From JAXMHB01 sp046346965 (GTDB lineage: Bacteria; Pseudomonadota; Gammaproteobacteria; Xanthomonadales; SZUA-5), in contig JAXMHB010000008.1 in NCBI GenBank assembly GCA_046346965.1, forward strand, positions 132,313 through 196,312: a DNA stretch of 64,000 nt. The letters run 5' to 3'. Both the position numbers and the translations under genes were made by a program. Within the stretch, counting starts at the first letter, position 1. Every line of letters starts with the position of its first letter. Below, one piece after another: positions 16,178 through 24,664 of the stretch. The notes under the pieces are model-generated. The model did not search any database. It was given only the letters and a program-made list of their open reading frames with translations, and had not been told where the DNA came from.

Positions 16178-18352
16178 ATGTCGCGTCTCGCTCGTTGGTT
16201 TGGACCGGAACTGCGGCTGACCCTGGCATTCCTGTGCCTGGGCGGCGTGCTGGCGTATCTGGGCCATGGCTACAGCCGCCGTGTGGATGCGAACCATCAT
16301 TTGGCGCAAGCCAGTGCCCAGCAACGCGTGCAACTGCAGCGCATCCTGCGTTGGCTGACTCAAGTGAGCGTGTACACCGGCGAGGCACGCGAGCAGGCGC
16401 GGGTGCAACTGGCCACCGATTTTGCCTATGCCACGCAGATCATGACGGCCCTGCGCGACGGCGGCACGCTGACGCTGGGCCAGCAGCCGGTGACGCTGGC
16501 ACGCGGGCGCATGCCCGAGGGCGCCAGCGGCGTCGCCCGGCAACTGGACGAGCTCTGGCAGCAGTTTGCCGCGCGCACCAGCCCGATCGCCAGCAACGGG
16601 CGCACGCTGGACGACGCGCAACTGCAGCGCGCGCTGGAATACGCCAGCGAGACCGAGGGCGAACTGACGCGGCTCGCGACCGAACTCGGCGCGCTGATCG
16701 AAGCCGACGCCGACGCCGCGCAGCAGCGCATCACCTGGCTCGAACTGGCCGGCTTCATCCTCGCTGCAGGCTTCTTCTCCTTCCTGCTGTTCCTGTACGC
16801 CCGCGAGCTGCGCAAGGTGCGCACGGCGCAGAAGGAAACCAACGACATCCTGCAAACGGTGCCGGCCGGCCTGTTCCTGCTCGATCCGCAGCTGCGCCTG
16901 GGCGATCAGCACTCGGCGCAACTGACGCGCATCCTGCAGCGCGAGAATCTGGCCGGCGCCGATTTCTACTCGATTTTGTCCGGCATGGTGGCGCCGGAAA
17001 CCCTGCTGACCGCGCGCGACTACATCCAGCTGCTGCTTGGTGATCGCGTCAACGAGCATCTGGTGGCTTCGTTGAACCCGCTGGACGAGGTCGAGGCGCA
17101 GCTGCCGGGCGAGTCCGGCCGGTTGGAGAAGCGCTGGCTGGGTTTCACCTTCCGACGCGTGCTGGAACAGGGCCGCCTCAGCCATCTGCTGGTCACGGTG
17201 ACCGATGTCACCGACCGCGTGCTGCTGGCACGCCGTCTGGAGCAGGCCGAGGCCGCGTCCGATCAGCAGGCCGAGCGTCTGCTGGATCTGTTCCTCAACC
17301 TCACCCACGTCGAGTACGGGTTGCTGGAAGCGCGACTGGAACGCTGGGAGCGCCTGCTGCGCGAGTCCAACGAGGTGCTCAAGCGTCAGGCCGCCACCCA
17401 GGACGAATTCCATCAGCTGATCAATCAGGTATTCCGTCCGATCCACGCGCTCAAGGGCGAAGCCGCGGCATTGGACCTGGGGGTGATCGTGCAGCGCGCG
17501 GCAGCCGTGGAGCGCGAACTGGCGGATTTGCGTACGCGCGATCTGAATCTGACCGGCAACGATTTCCTGCCGGTCACCGTGCGCCTGGAAGACCTGTTCG
17601 CGCAGTTCGATGCCGTGCGCAAAGTGACGCGGCGCCTGTCTGAACTGTCGCGCGGACCGCGCGCGGCCGCGGCTGCCGGTCCCGTCGCGCCGGCCCCGAT
17701 GGCGCCGCCTGCACCTGCCGCCGCGCCGGCATCCCGCCCGGCCGCAGCGGCCCCGGCAGCGATCAAACCCGGCGCGCAAATCCGTGCCAGTGCCTGGGAT
17801 ATGGCGCGCGAATTGTGCCGGCGCACGGCCCACACCATGGGCAAACGCGCTGATCTGGAACTCGCCGGGCTGGATGACGCGCTGGTGCCGGAGCACCTGC
17901 GGCAGCCGCTGCTGGACGTGGTGATGCAGTTGGTTCGCAACGCGGTCGCGCATGGCATCGAGGTGCCGGATGAGCGCAAGCGCCAGGGCAAGTCGGACAC
18001 CGGCCACCTGAGCGCGCGCTTCCAGCGTCAGCCGGATGGCGGCTTTGAACTGCAGTTCCGCGATGACGGCCGCGGCATCGACTTCGAGCGCATCCGCGAA
18101 CGCGCCGTGGCGCTGGGCAAGGTGTCGGCGGCAGTCGCACAGGGACTGGAAGCACGGCAGCTGGCGGCGCTGATCTTCGAGCCGGGCTTCTCCACCGCCG
18201 ACCTGCCGGGCGACAGCGCCGGCCGCGGCGTAGGTCTTGATCTGGTGCGGGAACGGATACGCCGTCTGGGCGGTCAGATCGGTGTGTCTACCGGCCCTGG
18301 CCAGTACACTCAATTCAAGATCCGCCTGCCCGCCGCCGTACCCACGCCATGA
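16178..18352 (+). CDS. CheA-like membrane histidine kinase without CheW domain
   Basis: A 724-residue protein. Membrane segments at about 10-28 and 186-210 enclose a periplasmic, mostly helical sensor of about 155 residues. A PAS-like region follows at about 220-340. An HPt-like motif IHALKGEAAAL contains H423, the likely phosphoacceptor. An Ala/Pro-rich linker covers about 496-531. The C-terminal ATPase is clearly of the CheA class (LVRNAVAHGIE, DDGRGIDFERI, then PGFSTADLPG and GRGVGLDLVRERI). The CheA P3 dimerisation helices and the P5 CheW-like domain are not visible, so this kinase is not wired to a chemoreceptor array in the usual way. The start ATG at 16178 has CGGAG upstream. Its stop overlaps the next gene (ATGA). 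Confidence 0.9.
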   Translation: MSRLARWFGPELRLTLAFLCLGGVLAYLGHGYSRRVDANHHLAQASAQQRVQLQRILRWLTQVSVYTGEAREQARVQLATDFAYATQIMTALRDGGTLTLGQQPVTLARGRMPEGASGVARQLDELWQQFAARTSPIASNGRTLDDAQLQRALEYASETEGELTRLATELGALIEADADAAQQRITWLELAGFILAAGFFSFLLFLYARELRKVRTAQKETNDILQTVPAGLFLLDPQLRLGDQHSAQLTRILQRENLAGADFYSILSGMVAPETLLTARDYIQLLLGDRVNEHLVASLNPLDEVEAQLPGESGRLEKRWLGFTFRRVLEQGRLSHLLVTVTDVTDRVLLARRLEQAEAASDQQAERLLDLFLNLTHVEYGLLEARLERWERLLRESNEVLKRQAATQDEFHQLINQVFRPIHALKGEAAALDLGVIVQRAAAVERELADLRTRDLNLTGNDFLPVTVRLEDLFAQFDAVRKVTRRLSELSRGPRAAAAAGPVAPAPMAPPAPAAAPASRPAAAAPAAIKPGAQIRASAWDMARELCRRTAHTMGKRADLELAGLDDALVPEHLRQPLLDVVMQLVRNAVAHGIEVPDERKRQGKSDTGHLSARFQRQPDGGFELQFRDDGRGIDFERIRERAVALGKVSAAVAQGLEARQLAALIFEPGFSTADLPGDSAGRGVGLDLVRERIRRLGGQIGVSTGPGQYTQFKIRLPAAVPTP

Positions 18353-18720
18353 AGCTCCTGATCGTCGATGACAGTCTGGTGATCCGCAACCGCATCCAGC
18401 GGATCGCCAGCGGCCGTCGCTTTTCTACCCTGTACACCGCCGCCAACGGCCGCCAGGCCATCGAATTGTTCAAGCGCGAGCGTCCGGACGTGGTGACGAT
18501 GGACATCACCATGCCGGAGGTCGACGGCATTGCCGCCACCACCGAGATGGTGCGCAACAATCCCAAGGCGCTGATCCTGATTGTCTCGGCCGTCGCCGAC
18601 AAACCCACCGCCATCGAGGCGCTCAAGCGCGGCGCGCACGGCTTTCTGCTCAAGCCCTTTACCGACCAGCAACTCGCCGACGCGCTGGCCGTTCTGATCA
18701 ATGGAGCCGGACATGGATGA
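18349..18720 (+). CDS. CheY-like single-domain response regulator
   Basis: A 123-residue stand-alone receiver with no output domain. Acidic pocket D7-D8, phosphoacceptor D52 in VVTMDITMPEVDG, switch Thr/Ser in LIVSAV, and conserved Lys in FLLKPF. It overlaps the stop of the CheA-like kinase by 4 bp and the CheX gene start by 8 bp. It is therefore almost certainly the kinase's partner, passing the signal by protein contact. Confidence 0.95.
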   Translation: MKLLIVDDSLVIRNRIQRIASGRRFSTLYTAANGRQAIELFKRERPDVVTMDITMPEVDGIAATTEMVRNNPKALILIVSAVADKPTAIEALKRGAHGFLLKPFTDQQLADALAVLINGAGHG

Positions 18721-19159
18721 GAATGACATCCAGGTGTTGATCGATGGCACGGTCAACTACTTCCACCGCGTCGTCGATCGCGCCACCGAGGTCGGCACGC
18801 CTTACCTCGCCGACTCCATCGAGCCGGTGATCAGCGATTTCACCGGCGTCATCGCAATCACCGGAGCGCGCCGCGGCAGCATTTATTTCACCGCGCCGAC
18901 GGCGATGCTGAGCCACATCCTGCTCAAGCAGGGCGAGCAGGATCGCTCGCCGGAACTGATGGCCGACATCGTCGGCGAAGTCGCCAACACCATCTCCGGC
19001 AATGCCCGGCGCTCCTTCGGCCAGGAGTTTCTGATCTCGGTGCCGAGCGTGTTTCAGGGCCCGGTGGTACGGCAGAAGCTGGCCCTGGCCGAGCGCTCCT
19101 TCGTGGTACCGATCACCTGGAAGCAGTATCGGGCGGCGCTGGTGGTCAGTCTGAACTGA
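18713..19159 (+). CDS. CheX-family phospho-CheY phosphatase
   Basis: A 148-residue protein matching the CheX fold. It contains the single E-x2-N catalytic signature (E89 and N92 in DIVGEVANTISGNA) that CheX/CheC proteins use to dephosphorylate CheY-P. ATG at 18713 is preceded by GGAG (18703-18706); the earlier ATG at 18701 would place that site inside the gene. The overlap with the receiver gene fits a kinase-receiver-phosphatase module. CheX is usually linked to chemotaxis, but no receptor or motor gene is nearby. Confidence 0.88.
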   Translation: MDENDIQVLIDGTVNYFHRVVDRATEVGTPYLADSIEPVISDFTGVIAITGARRGSIYFTAPTAMLSHILLKQGEQDRSPELMADIVGEVANTISGNARRSFGQEFLISVPSVFQGPVVRQKLALAERSFVVPITWKQYRAALVVSLN

Positions 19160-19187
19160 GCCGTCCGATCGCGAAGGAGCCAGTGCC

Positions 19188-19703
19188 TTGCTGAGCACGC
19201 TGTGGACAGAGGTACCGGCAACGCTGACGGCGGCGCCCGAGCTGCCCGCACATGTTCCGGCGCACTGGAGCACCAGTCTGCTGGTGATGTTGATCGCGCT
19301 GGCGGTGATCGTGGCCTGCGTGCTGATGCACTACGAGGGATTGACCTGGCTGCAGAAGCGTCTGGGGCATGTGCATATCGGACCCAAGCGCCTGCGCGTG
19401 CTGTTCGGCATCATCGGCGTGCTGGCCATGCATGCCGTCGAAATCGTGTTCTTTGCGCTCGGTTACGCCATGGTGCACTGGATGCCGGACGCCGGCGGCG
19501 TGGCTGGCATGGCGCGCCCGGGCTTGATCGATTTGAGCTACTTCTCGGCGATCACCTACACCACCGTCGGCTACGGCGATCTGGTCCCCTTTGGCGCCTT
19601 GCGCTTCTTGGCCGCTGTGGAATCGCTGTCGGGGTTCGTGCTGGTCAGCTGGTCGGCGTCCTTTACCTACCTGGTAATGGAGCGCTTCTGGCGGACGAGC
19701 TGA
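19188..19703 (+). CDS. Two-TM potassium channel family protein
   Basis: A 171-residue protein carrying the selectivity filter TTVGYGD (residues 125-131). It has hydrophobic segments at about 28-48, 77-99 and 146-165, with the pore loop between the last two. The start is TTG at 19188, preceded by AAGGAG at 8 bases; the first downstream ATG would remove about 30 residues. The gene begins 28 bp after cheX and could be the fourth gene of that operon. It has no visible cytoplasmic RCK/TrkA-N gating domain. Its last 41 bp overlap the convergent kinase gene on the other strand. Confidence 0.85.
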   Translation: MLSTLWTEVPATLTAAPELPAHVPAHWSTSLLVMLIALAVIVACVLMHYEGLTWLQKRLGHVHIGPKRLRVLFGIIGVLAMHAVEIVFFALGYAMVHWMPDAGGVAGMARPGLIDLSYFSAITYTTVGYGDLVPFGALRFLAAVESLSGFVLVSWSASFTYLVMERFWRTS

Positions 19704-20796
19704 GCGGCTCGCGGGCGGGAATGCGCGCTTCCACGACGGTGCCCTGCTCCGCGCTGAGGCGCAGCTCGCCGCCCAAGGCCTGCATGCGTTCGCGCATGCC
19801 GCGGATGCCCTGACCGGCGCTGCCGGACCAACCGCGACCATTGTCGTGTACCCGCAGCACATGTTCATCGCCGGCACGCAGCAACTCGACGCGCACCTGA
19901 TCGGCGCCGGCATGGCGCACGATGTTGGTCACCGCCTCGCGCAGGACCAGCGCCAGTGCGCTCTCCTGATCGGCATCGAGGCCAACCGGATCGACTGCTG
20001 GCTGCAGCCGGATGCCGAGGGCGTCGAGCGCCACCCGGGCGCTGACCAGCTCGGCGCGCAGGCCGGCCGTGCGGATGCCGACCACCGCACGCCGCACCTG
20101 CCCTAGCGCCTCGCGCGCCACGCCTTCGACCTCGGCAATCTCGCGGCGCGCAGCATCGCGGTCGCGCTCGAACAGGCGATGCGCCAACTCGGCCTTCAGC
20201 ACGATCACGCTGAGCGTGTGACCCAGCAGATCATGCAGATCGCGACCGATGCGCTCGCGCTCGGCCAGCTGCGCCAGCTGCCGCACCTCATCCTGACTTA
20301 GCCGCAGCGCCGCGTCCTTGCGCTCGTAGGCCGCCGCCACAGCGGTGCCGACGCCGATGGTGAGCAAGAGCAGCAAGGTCATCCCGGCGATCATCAGCGG
20401 ATACCCAAGCTGCAAATGCCAGGCCAGGTAGGCCAGGTAAATGAGCGCCGACAGCGGCAGCGCGCGCCGCAACGGAACGCTGGCGATCAGCGTCACCACC
20501 GCATAGATCACATAGGTGTGCGCCGCCGGATTGAAGGGCAACAGTGCCAGCGCCAGCAGGCCCATGCCGGAGGCCGCCCACAGCTTGGCCGCACCCTGAC
20601 TGCGCCAGGCCCAGGCATTGAGCAGCAGGAACACCGGCAGCGACAGCAGCGTCGCCGCCAGCCAGCCCGGGCGCGCCATCGGCGCGATCAGCAGCGGCAG
20701 GAACAAAAACAACAAATACAGCAGGTTGCCGAGCGCAAACGCCATGCGCCGCTGATCGGCGCCGATCAGGTATCGCAACCAGGTACGCCCGCCCAT
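19663..20796 (-). CDS. DesK-like (NarL-class) sensor histidine kinase
   Basis: A 377-residue protein. Five to six membrane segments lie within residues 20-155. A HisKA_3 box GRDLHDLLGH follows with phosphoacceptor H188. The C-terminal HATPase has LREAVTNIVRHAGAD, DNGRGW and GIRGMRERM. This resembles DesK/LiaS-type kinases that sense the membrane. The start at 20796 is supported by GGGAG 8 bases upstream; the frame extends to 20868 without support. No NarL-type response regulator gene is adjacent, so the partner must be elsewhere. The 3' end overlaps the channel gene on the opposite strand. Confidence 0.9.
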   Translation of the reverse strand: MGGRTWLRYLIGADQRRMAFALGNLLYLLFLFLPLLIAPMARPGWLAATLLSLPVFLLLNAWAWRSQGAAKLWAASGMGLLALALLPFNPAAHTYVIYAVVTLIASVPLRRALPLSALIYLAYLAWHLQLGYPLMIAGMTLLLLLTIGVGTAVAAAYERKDAALRLSQDEVRQLAQLAERERIGRDLHDLLGHTLSVIVLKAELAHRLFERDRDAARREIAEVEGVAREALGQVRRAVVGIRTAGLRAELVSARVALDALGIRLQPAVDPVGLDADQESALALVLREAVTNIVRHAGADQVRVELLRAGDEHVLRVHDNGRGWSGSAGQGIRGMRERMQALGGELRLSAEQGTVVEARIPAREPLSSSARSAPLPGR

Positions 20797-20901
20797 CGTC
20801 TCGCTCCCGTGTCCAGCGCGCCTGCAGTCTGCGCGTGCTGGATCGGTGTCGCCACGGGCGCGCGTCAACGCGCCGGGGTGACAGTTGTCAGCTGCGGGCG
20901 C

Positions 20902-21492
20902 TCAGTACAGTGCCGCCAAGGCGAGCGCTTGCTCAAGCTTCTGCGGGTTGGGGCTGCTGAGTGCCATCACCTGGATCTGCACCTGACTCTGATCGCGCAC
21001 GAAGTAGATCGACACCGCGCCGGTCTGGGTGATCGCATAGGCCCCTTCGCCCAAGGCCGATAGCGCCTGATAACCGGCCGTCGACTGCGCCAGGGCCTGA
21101 CCGGATTGCAGCGCCGATTGCGCCGCGGCCGGCGTCGCCGCCGTGGCCACGTAGACCTCCACCATCTGCGTTACTGCGTCGGGCGCACCTTCGACGCTGC
21201 CCTGCCCGGCGACATACACGCAGCGCGAATCCCACACATAGCCGCTCAAGCGCGGGGCGAGCGCCTGCTGCAGCGCAAACGGAACGTCCGGATACACCTG
21301 CCGCAGATCCTCAAGACTGATGCGGGCACAGGCGTCCACCGGCGTCAGCGCCTGCAGCGCCGCCAGCTCGGCATCCGGGTTGGCCGCAGCGGTCGCCGCG
21401 GGTTGCACAGCGGCGGGCGGCGCCGGCGGCGTGGCGCGATCGCAAGCAGCCAGCAGCACGGCGCTGGCGAGCCATAGGGCGGAGGTCTTCAT
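20902..21492 (-). CDS. Putative lipoprotein of unknown function
   Basis: A 196-residue protein with a type II signal peptide ending in lipobox LLAAC (lipidated Cys16). A Pro/Ala-rich linker covers about 20-40. The folded part of about 150 residues contains two further cysteines (DACARIS and DSRCVYV) that could form a disulfide. I do not recognise the family. It lies about 105 bp upstream of the kinase start on the same strand and might be co-transcribed with it. Confidence 0.75.
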   Translation of the reverse strand: MKTSALWLASAVLLAACDRATPPAPPAAVQPAATAAANPDAELAALQALTPVDACARISLEDLRQVYPDVPFALQQALAPRLSGYVWDSRCVYVAGQGSVEGAPDAVTQMVEVYVATAATPAAAQSALQSGQALAQSTAGYQALSALGEGAYAITQTGAVSIYFVRDQSQVQIQVMALSSPNPQKLEQALALAALY

Positions 21493-21563
21493 TTAGCGTC
21501 CAAATTCAAGGGAATCCCCAGCGCCATGCGTAAAAGCACGCCCGATCCGTGCATCCGCCCGGC

Positions 21564-22010
21564 TTACATCTGCAGGCTGAGCGACTGCCCCACCGGCACC
21601 GCGTTCCACGCCGCACTCAGGCGCGCGATCTCCGCGCGGATCGCCAGGATCGCCGCCTCATCCAGCGCCAGCGCCGGGCACTGCCGGGCCTCGCAGGTCA
21701 GCTGATAGAGCGCCAGCATCTCCGTCGGGGCGGACTGTCCGCCGGACCACTGATCGCCCTGGATCACTTCGACCAACCGCTCGACCGCGTCGCTCTGGGC
21801 CTCGGCCTGCATCTGGAAAGTGGCCGCCTCGCCATCGCCGACACGGCGCAGGAAGCCGCGCAAATCCAGTGTGTGCTCGACCGCGTAATGCACCATGTCA
21901 TGCGGAATGATGCCCTGCTTGGGGCACTCGATCTGCTCGGGCGCGCGACCGGGTCGGCTGATCTCCAGACGATCCCATTTGCCGGGTCCCTTGGTGAACA
22001 CCAGTTTCAT
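21564..22010 (-). CDS. Conserved hypothetical protein
   Basis: A 148-residue cytoplasmic protein with no signal or membrane segment. The notable motif is IIPHDMVHYAVEHTL, with two His residues on a likely helix, reminiscent of metal-binding helices but otherwise unassigned. It ends QSLSLQM. The start ATG at 22010 (MKLVFTKGPGKWDRL) has GGAG 10 bases upstream. TTG at 22019 is in frame, but it is too close to that site. I do not recognise the function. Confidence 0.7.
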   Translation of the reverse strand: MKLVFTKGPGKWDRLEISRPGRAPEQIECPKQGIIPHDMVHYAVEHTLDLRGFLRRVGDGEAATFQMQAEAQSDAVERLVEVIQGDQWSGGQSAPTEMLALYQLTCEARQCPALALDEAAILAIRAEIARLSAAWNAVPVGQSLSLQM

Positions 22011-22098
22011 GGACTGCAAACTCCGGGTGGACAGACGCCCGGAATCCTACGCGTTGCGGCGGCCGGCCGGGGCGCTGCGGGCCCCGGCCGACTCACAC

Positions 22099-24486
22099 TC
22101 AACGCTGGCGCCGCACCGCCAGTACGCCGGCCAGTGCAGTGAGCAGCGTCAACAGCAGCAGCCCGGTCTGGTTCAGGCTGGGAATCTCGGTGAACGGCAG
22201 ACCGACGGTCACCGCAGCGCTCTGCGCATTGTTGTTCGGCACCGGATCGGTGGTCGGCGAGGCCGTGCTCGCGGCCACGCTCATGCTGCCCTCGTTGTTG
22301 CTGTAGGCCAGCAGCGTCAGCGTGCGCACACCACCCGGGGCCGTCGCGCCCGGCCAGGTGCAGACGATCGTGCCAGTGGTGCCCACCTGCGGCGTCGTGC
22401 AGTTCGCGCCTGCTGCGGTGTGGCTGCTGTAGCGCAGATCTGCTGACAGCGTCAGCGTGATCGCCACATCCTGCGCGTCCGCCGGTCCGTTGTTGGTGCT
22501 GGTCGCGACGAAGCTCAGCGGCTGGTTGGCCAGCGCCTGGGCGGGTGTGGCGCTCAGCGCGATCACCAGATCCGCCTGCGCGATGACGCTGGTGCTGGTG
22601 CTCGCCGTGTTGTTGGCCGACTGCGGATCGGTGGCCGACGATGCCACGCTGGCGCTGGCGTTGAGGACGGTGCCATTGGGTGTATTGGCCGAGACCAGCA
22701 CGGTCACGCTCAGCGTGCGCGAGCCGCCCGCGGCCACGCTGCCGCTGATGCTGCAGCTGATGCCGGCGACGCAGCTGCCACCCCCGACGACGTTCCCCGA
22801 AACGAAGCTGGTGCCCGCTGGCGCGGTCAGATTGACGGTGACGCCGGCTGCATCGGACGGACCGCTGTTGGTGACCACGGCCGTGTAGCTCAGCTGGCTG
22901 CCAGCGACCACTGGATCGGGCGTGTCGCTCAGGCTGATTGCCAGATCGGACACCGCGTTAACGGTCGTCGTGGTGGTGGCGGTGTTGTTCGCGCTGACCG
23001 GGTCGACGGTCGTCGAGGACGCCTGCGCGCTGGCGCTGAGCACACTGCCCTGCGCCACGGCGGCGGCAATGATGGCGCTGATGTCGACCGTGCGCGCGGT
23101 CGTCGGTGGCGTGGCGCCGGCCCAGGTGCAGGTGATCGTGCCGATTCCGGCGCAGTTGCCGCCAGCGCTCGGGCTCACGCTGCCCGGAGTGACGCCCGCC
23201 GGCAGCGTGATGACCAGCGTGGCGTCCTGAGCGTCCGAGGCGCCGCCATTGCTGAGGCTGGCGCTGTAGCTCAGCGCGGTGCCGGCGACTGCCGGGTCCG
23301 GCGAGTCAGTGATCGTGACCGACAGATCGGCCGCGGTCGTGACCGCGGTGCCCGCCGTCGCAGTGTTATCTGTGGGGTCCGGATCGACGCTGGCGGCGCT
23401 GACCGTGGCCGAGGCGGAGATCAAGGAGCCGCTGGCGGCATTCGCCGGCACGCCCACGACCAGCGTGGCGGTGCGGCTGGCGCCGTTGGCGGTCGCCCCG
23501 GGCCAGCTGCAGCTGACAGGACCGCTGCCAGTGCAACTACCGCCCGCATCTGCGCCCGCCGAGACAAAGCTGGTGCCGGCTGGCAGCGGCAGCGTTACCG
23601 CGACATCGGTGGCGGCATCCGGTCCGGTATTGGTCACCACCGCGGCGTAGCTCAAGCTCTGACCGGCAATCACCGGATCGGGCGTGTCGCTCAGCACCAC
23701 GGCCAGATCGGCCTGCGGGGCGGCAAACACCAGTTCGATCACCACCGGCGAGGTAAACCCGTTCGGATTGGTAGCCGATGAGCCGACGGTACTGGACACC
23801 GCGTCCGCCACACCGTTGGCAAAACTCGCCGTGCTGAAGAAGGTGCTGCTGGCCCCGCCCACCGCGCCGGAATGGCGAATGGTGATCATCAACTCCTGCC
23901 CGGGCGTGTAGGTGTACGGCGTGGTGAAGTTGATCGTCGGGCCAAAAGGATTCGGCGCCGATGGCGTCGAGGCCGGATTGGCGACATAAGCATTCACCGG
24001 CACCGTCAGCGCGCCCGAGCGGGTGGTCACCACGGTGGCGGCATTCTGGTTGGCGGCAAAGGAGGTCGCCGTCGACGCGATCTCGCCGTCGGCATTGATC
24101 GCCGCGCTGGCGCGACTCAACTGCACGTCGTACTGCGAGAAGGTCAGCGCGCTGGTCGGCCAGGTACTGGTGGCACTCCCCAGAGACGCGGCGATTTGCC
24201 GATAGCGCATGCCGACGATCTGCACCGGCGCGGTGATCCCGGCCAGCTGCGAGGGGTGGTAATAGACCTGATAGGTGCGCGCGGCATCGCGCAGCAAAGT
24301 GTTGAGGCCACCGGTTTCCAGCGTCGTCGGCAGCACTTCGGACAGCGCGCCGCGGTTGATCGGTGCCGGCCGCAGGTCCGGCGCGGCGCTGCGTACATAG
24401 GGCACGTTGGTATCGCTGAGCTGCTCGGCGTAGCTCAGAGTGCTGGCGCTCAGCGCCAGCGTGATGAGACAGAGGGATCGGTACAC
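22099..24486 (-). CDS. DUF11-repeat surface protein with IPTL-CTERM-like tail
   Basis: A 795-residue protein. It has a signal peptide (LITLALSASTLSYA), then an N-terminal domain of about 230 residues I cannot assign. Four DUF11 repeats of about 125 residues follow, each opening like ADLAVVLSDTPDPVIAG and each holding a paired cysteine motif (GGSC...SCSW). The C-terminus IPSLNQTGLLLLTLLTALAG plus VRRQR fits an IPTL-CTERM-type signal: a short motif, a membrane helix and a basic end. Such tails are thought to be sorted or cleaved at the outer envelope. The start is GTG at 24486 with GGAG 6 bases upstream. It is probably an adhesin-like or structural exoprotein. Confidence 0.85.
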   Translation of the reverse strand: MYRSLCLITLALSASTLSYAEQLSDTNVPYVRSAAPDLRPAPINRGALSEVLPTTLETGGLNTLLRDAARTYQVYYHPSQLAGITAPVQIVGMRYRQIAASLGSATSTWPTSALTFSQYDVQLSRASAAINADGEIASTATSFAANQNAATVVTTRSGALTVPVNAYVANPASTPSAPNPFGPTINFTTPYTYTPGQELMITIRHSGAVGGASSTFFSTASFANGVADAVSSTVGSSATNPNGFTSPVVIELVFAAPQADLAVVLSDTPDPVIAGQSLSYAAVVTNTGPDAATDVAVTLPLPAGTSFVSAGADAGGSCTGSGPVSCSWPGATANGASRTATLVVGVPANAASGSLISASATVSAASVDPDPTDNTATAGTAVTTAADLSVTITDSPDPAVAGTALSYSASLSNGGASDAQDATLVITLPAGVTPGSVSPSAGGNCAGIGTITCTWAGATPPTTARTVDISAIIAAAVAQGSVLSASAQASSTTVDPVSANNTATTTTTVNAVSDLAISLSDTPDPVVAGSQLSYTAVVTNSGPSDAAGVTVNLTAPAGTSFVSGNVVGGGSCVAGISCSISGSVAAGGSRTLSVTVLVSANTPNGTVLNASASVASSATDPQSANNTASTSTSVIAQADLVIALSATPAQALANQPLSFVATSTNNGPADAQDVAITLTLSADLRYSSHTAAGANCTTPQVGTTGTIVCTWPGATAPGGVRTLTLLAYSNNEGSMSVAASTASPTTDPVPNNNAQSAAVTVGLPFTEIPSLNQTGLLLLTLLTALAGVLAVRRQR

Positions 24487-24664
24487 GCGGCACTCCGGAC
24501 GCAGGGATGAGCACGAGAAATCGAGCTCTGACGATAGCGTTCAACCGACTTGCCCACATCCTCTGTCAATGGGATGCGCGCGCCGGGCGCTTGCCCCGTC
24601 CACACTTTCCGGCGAGACTCCCGGCGCCGCCGCCGGGGCGGAAGTCTGGACGTCTATACCACCC

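Noticed and set aside
24487..24664. SAM or SAH riboswitch upstream of metF
   Set aside because: I could not recognise the conserved core of any known SAM/SAH class in the leader. A covariance-model scan would be decisive.
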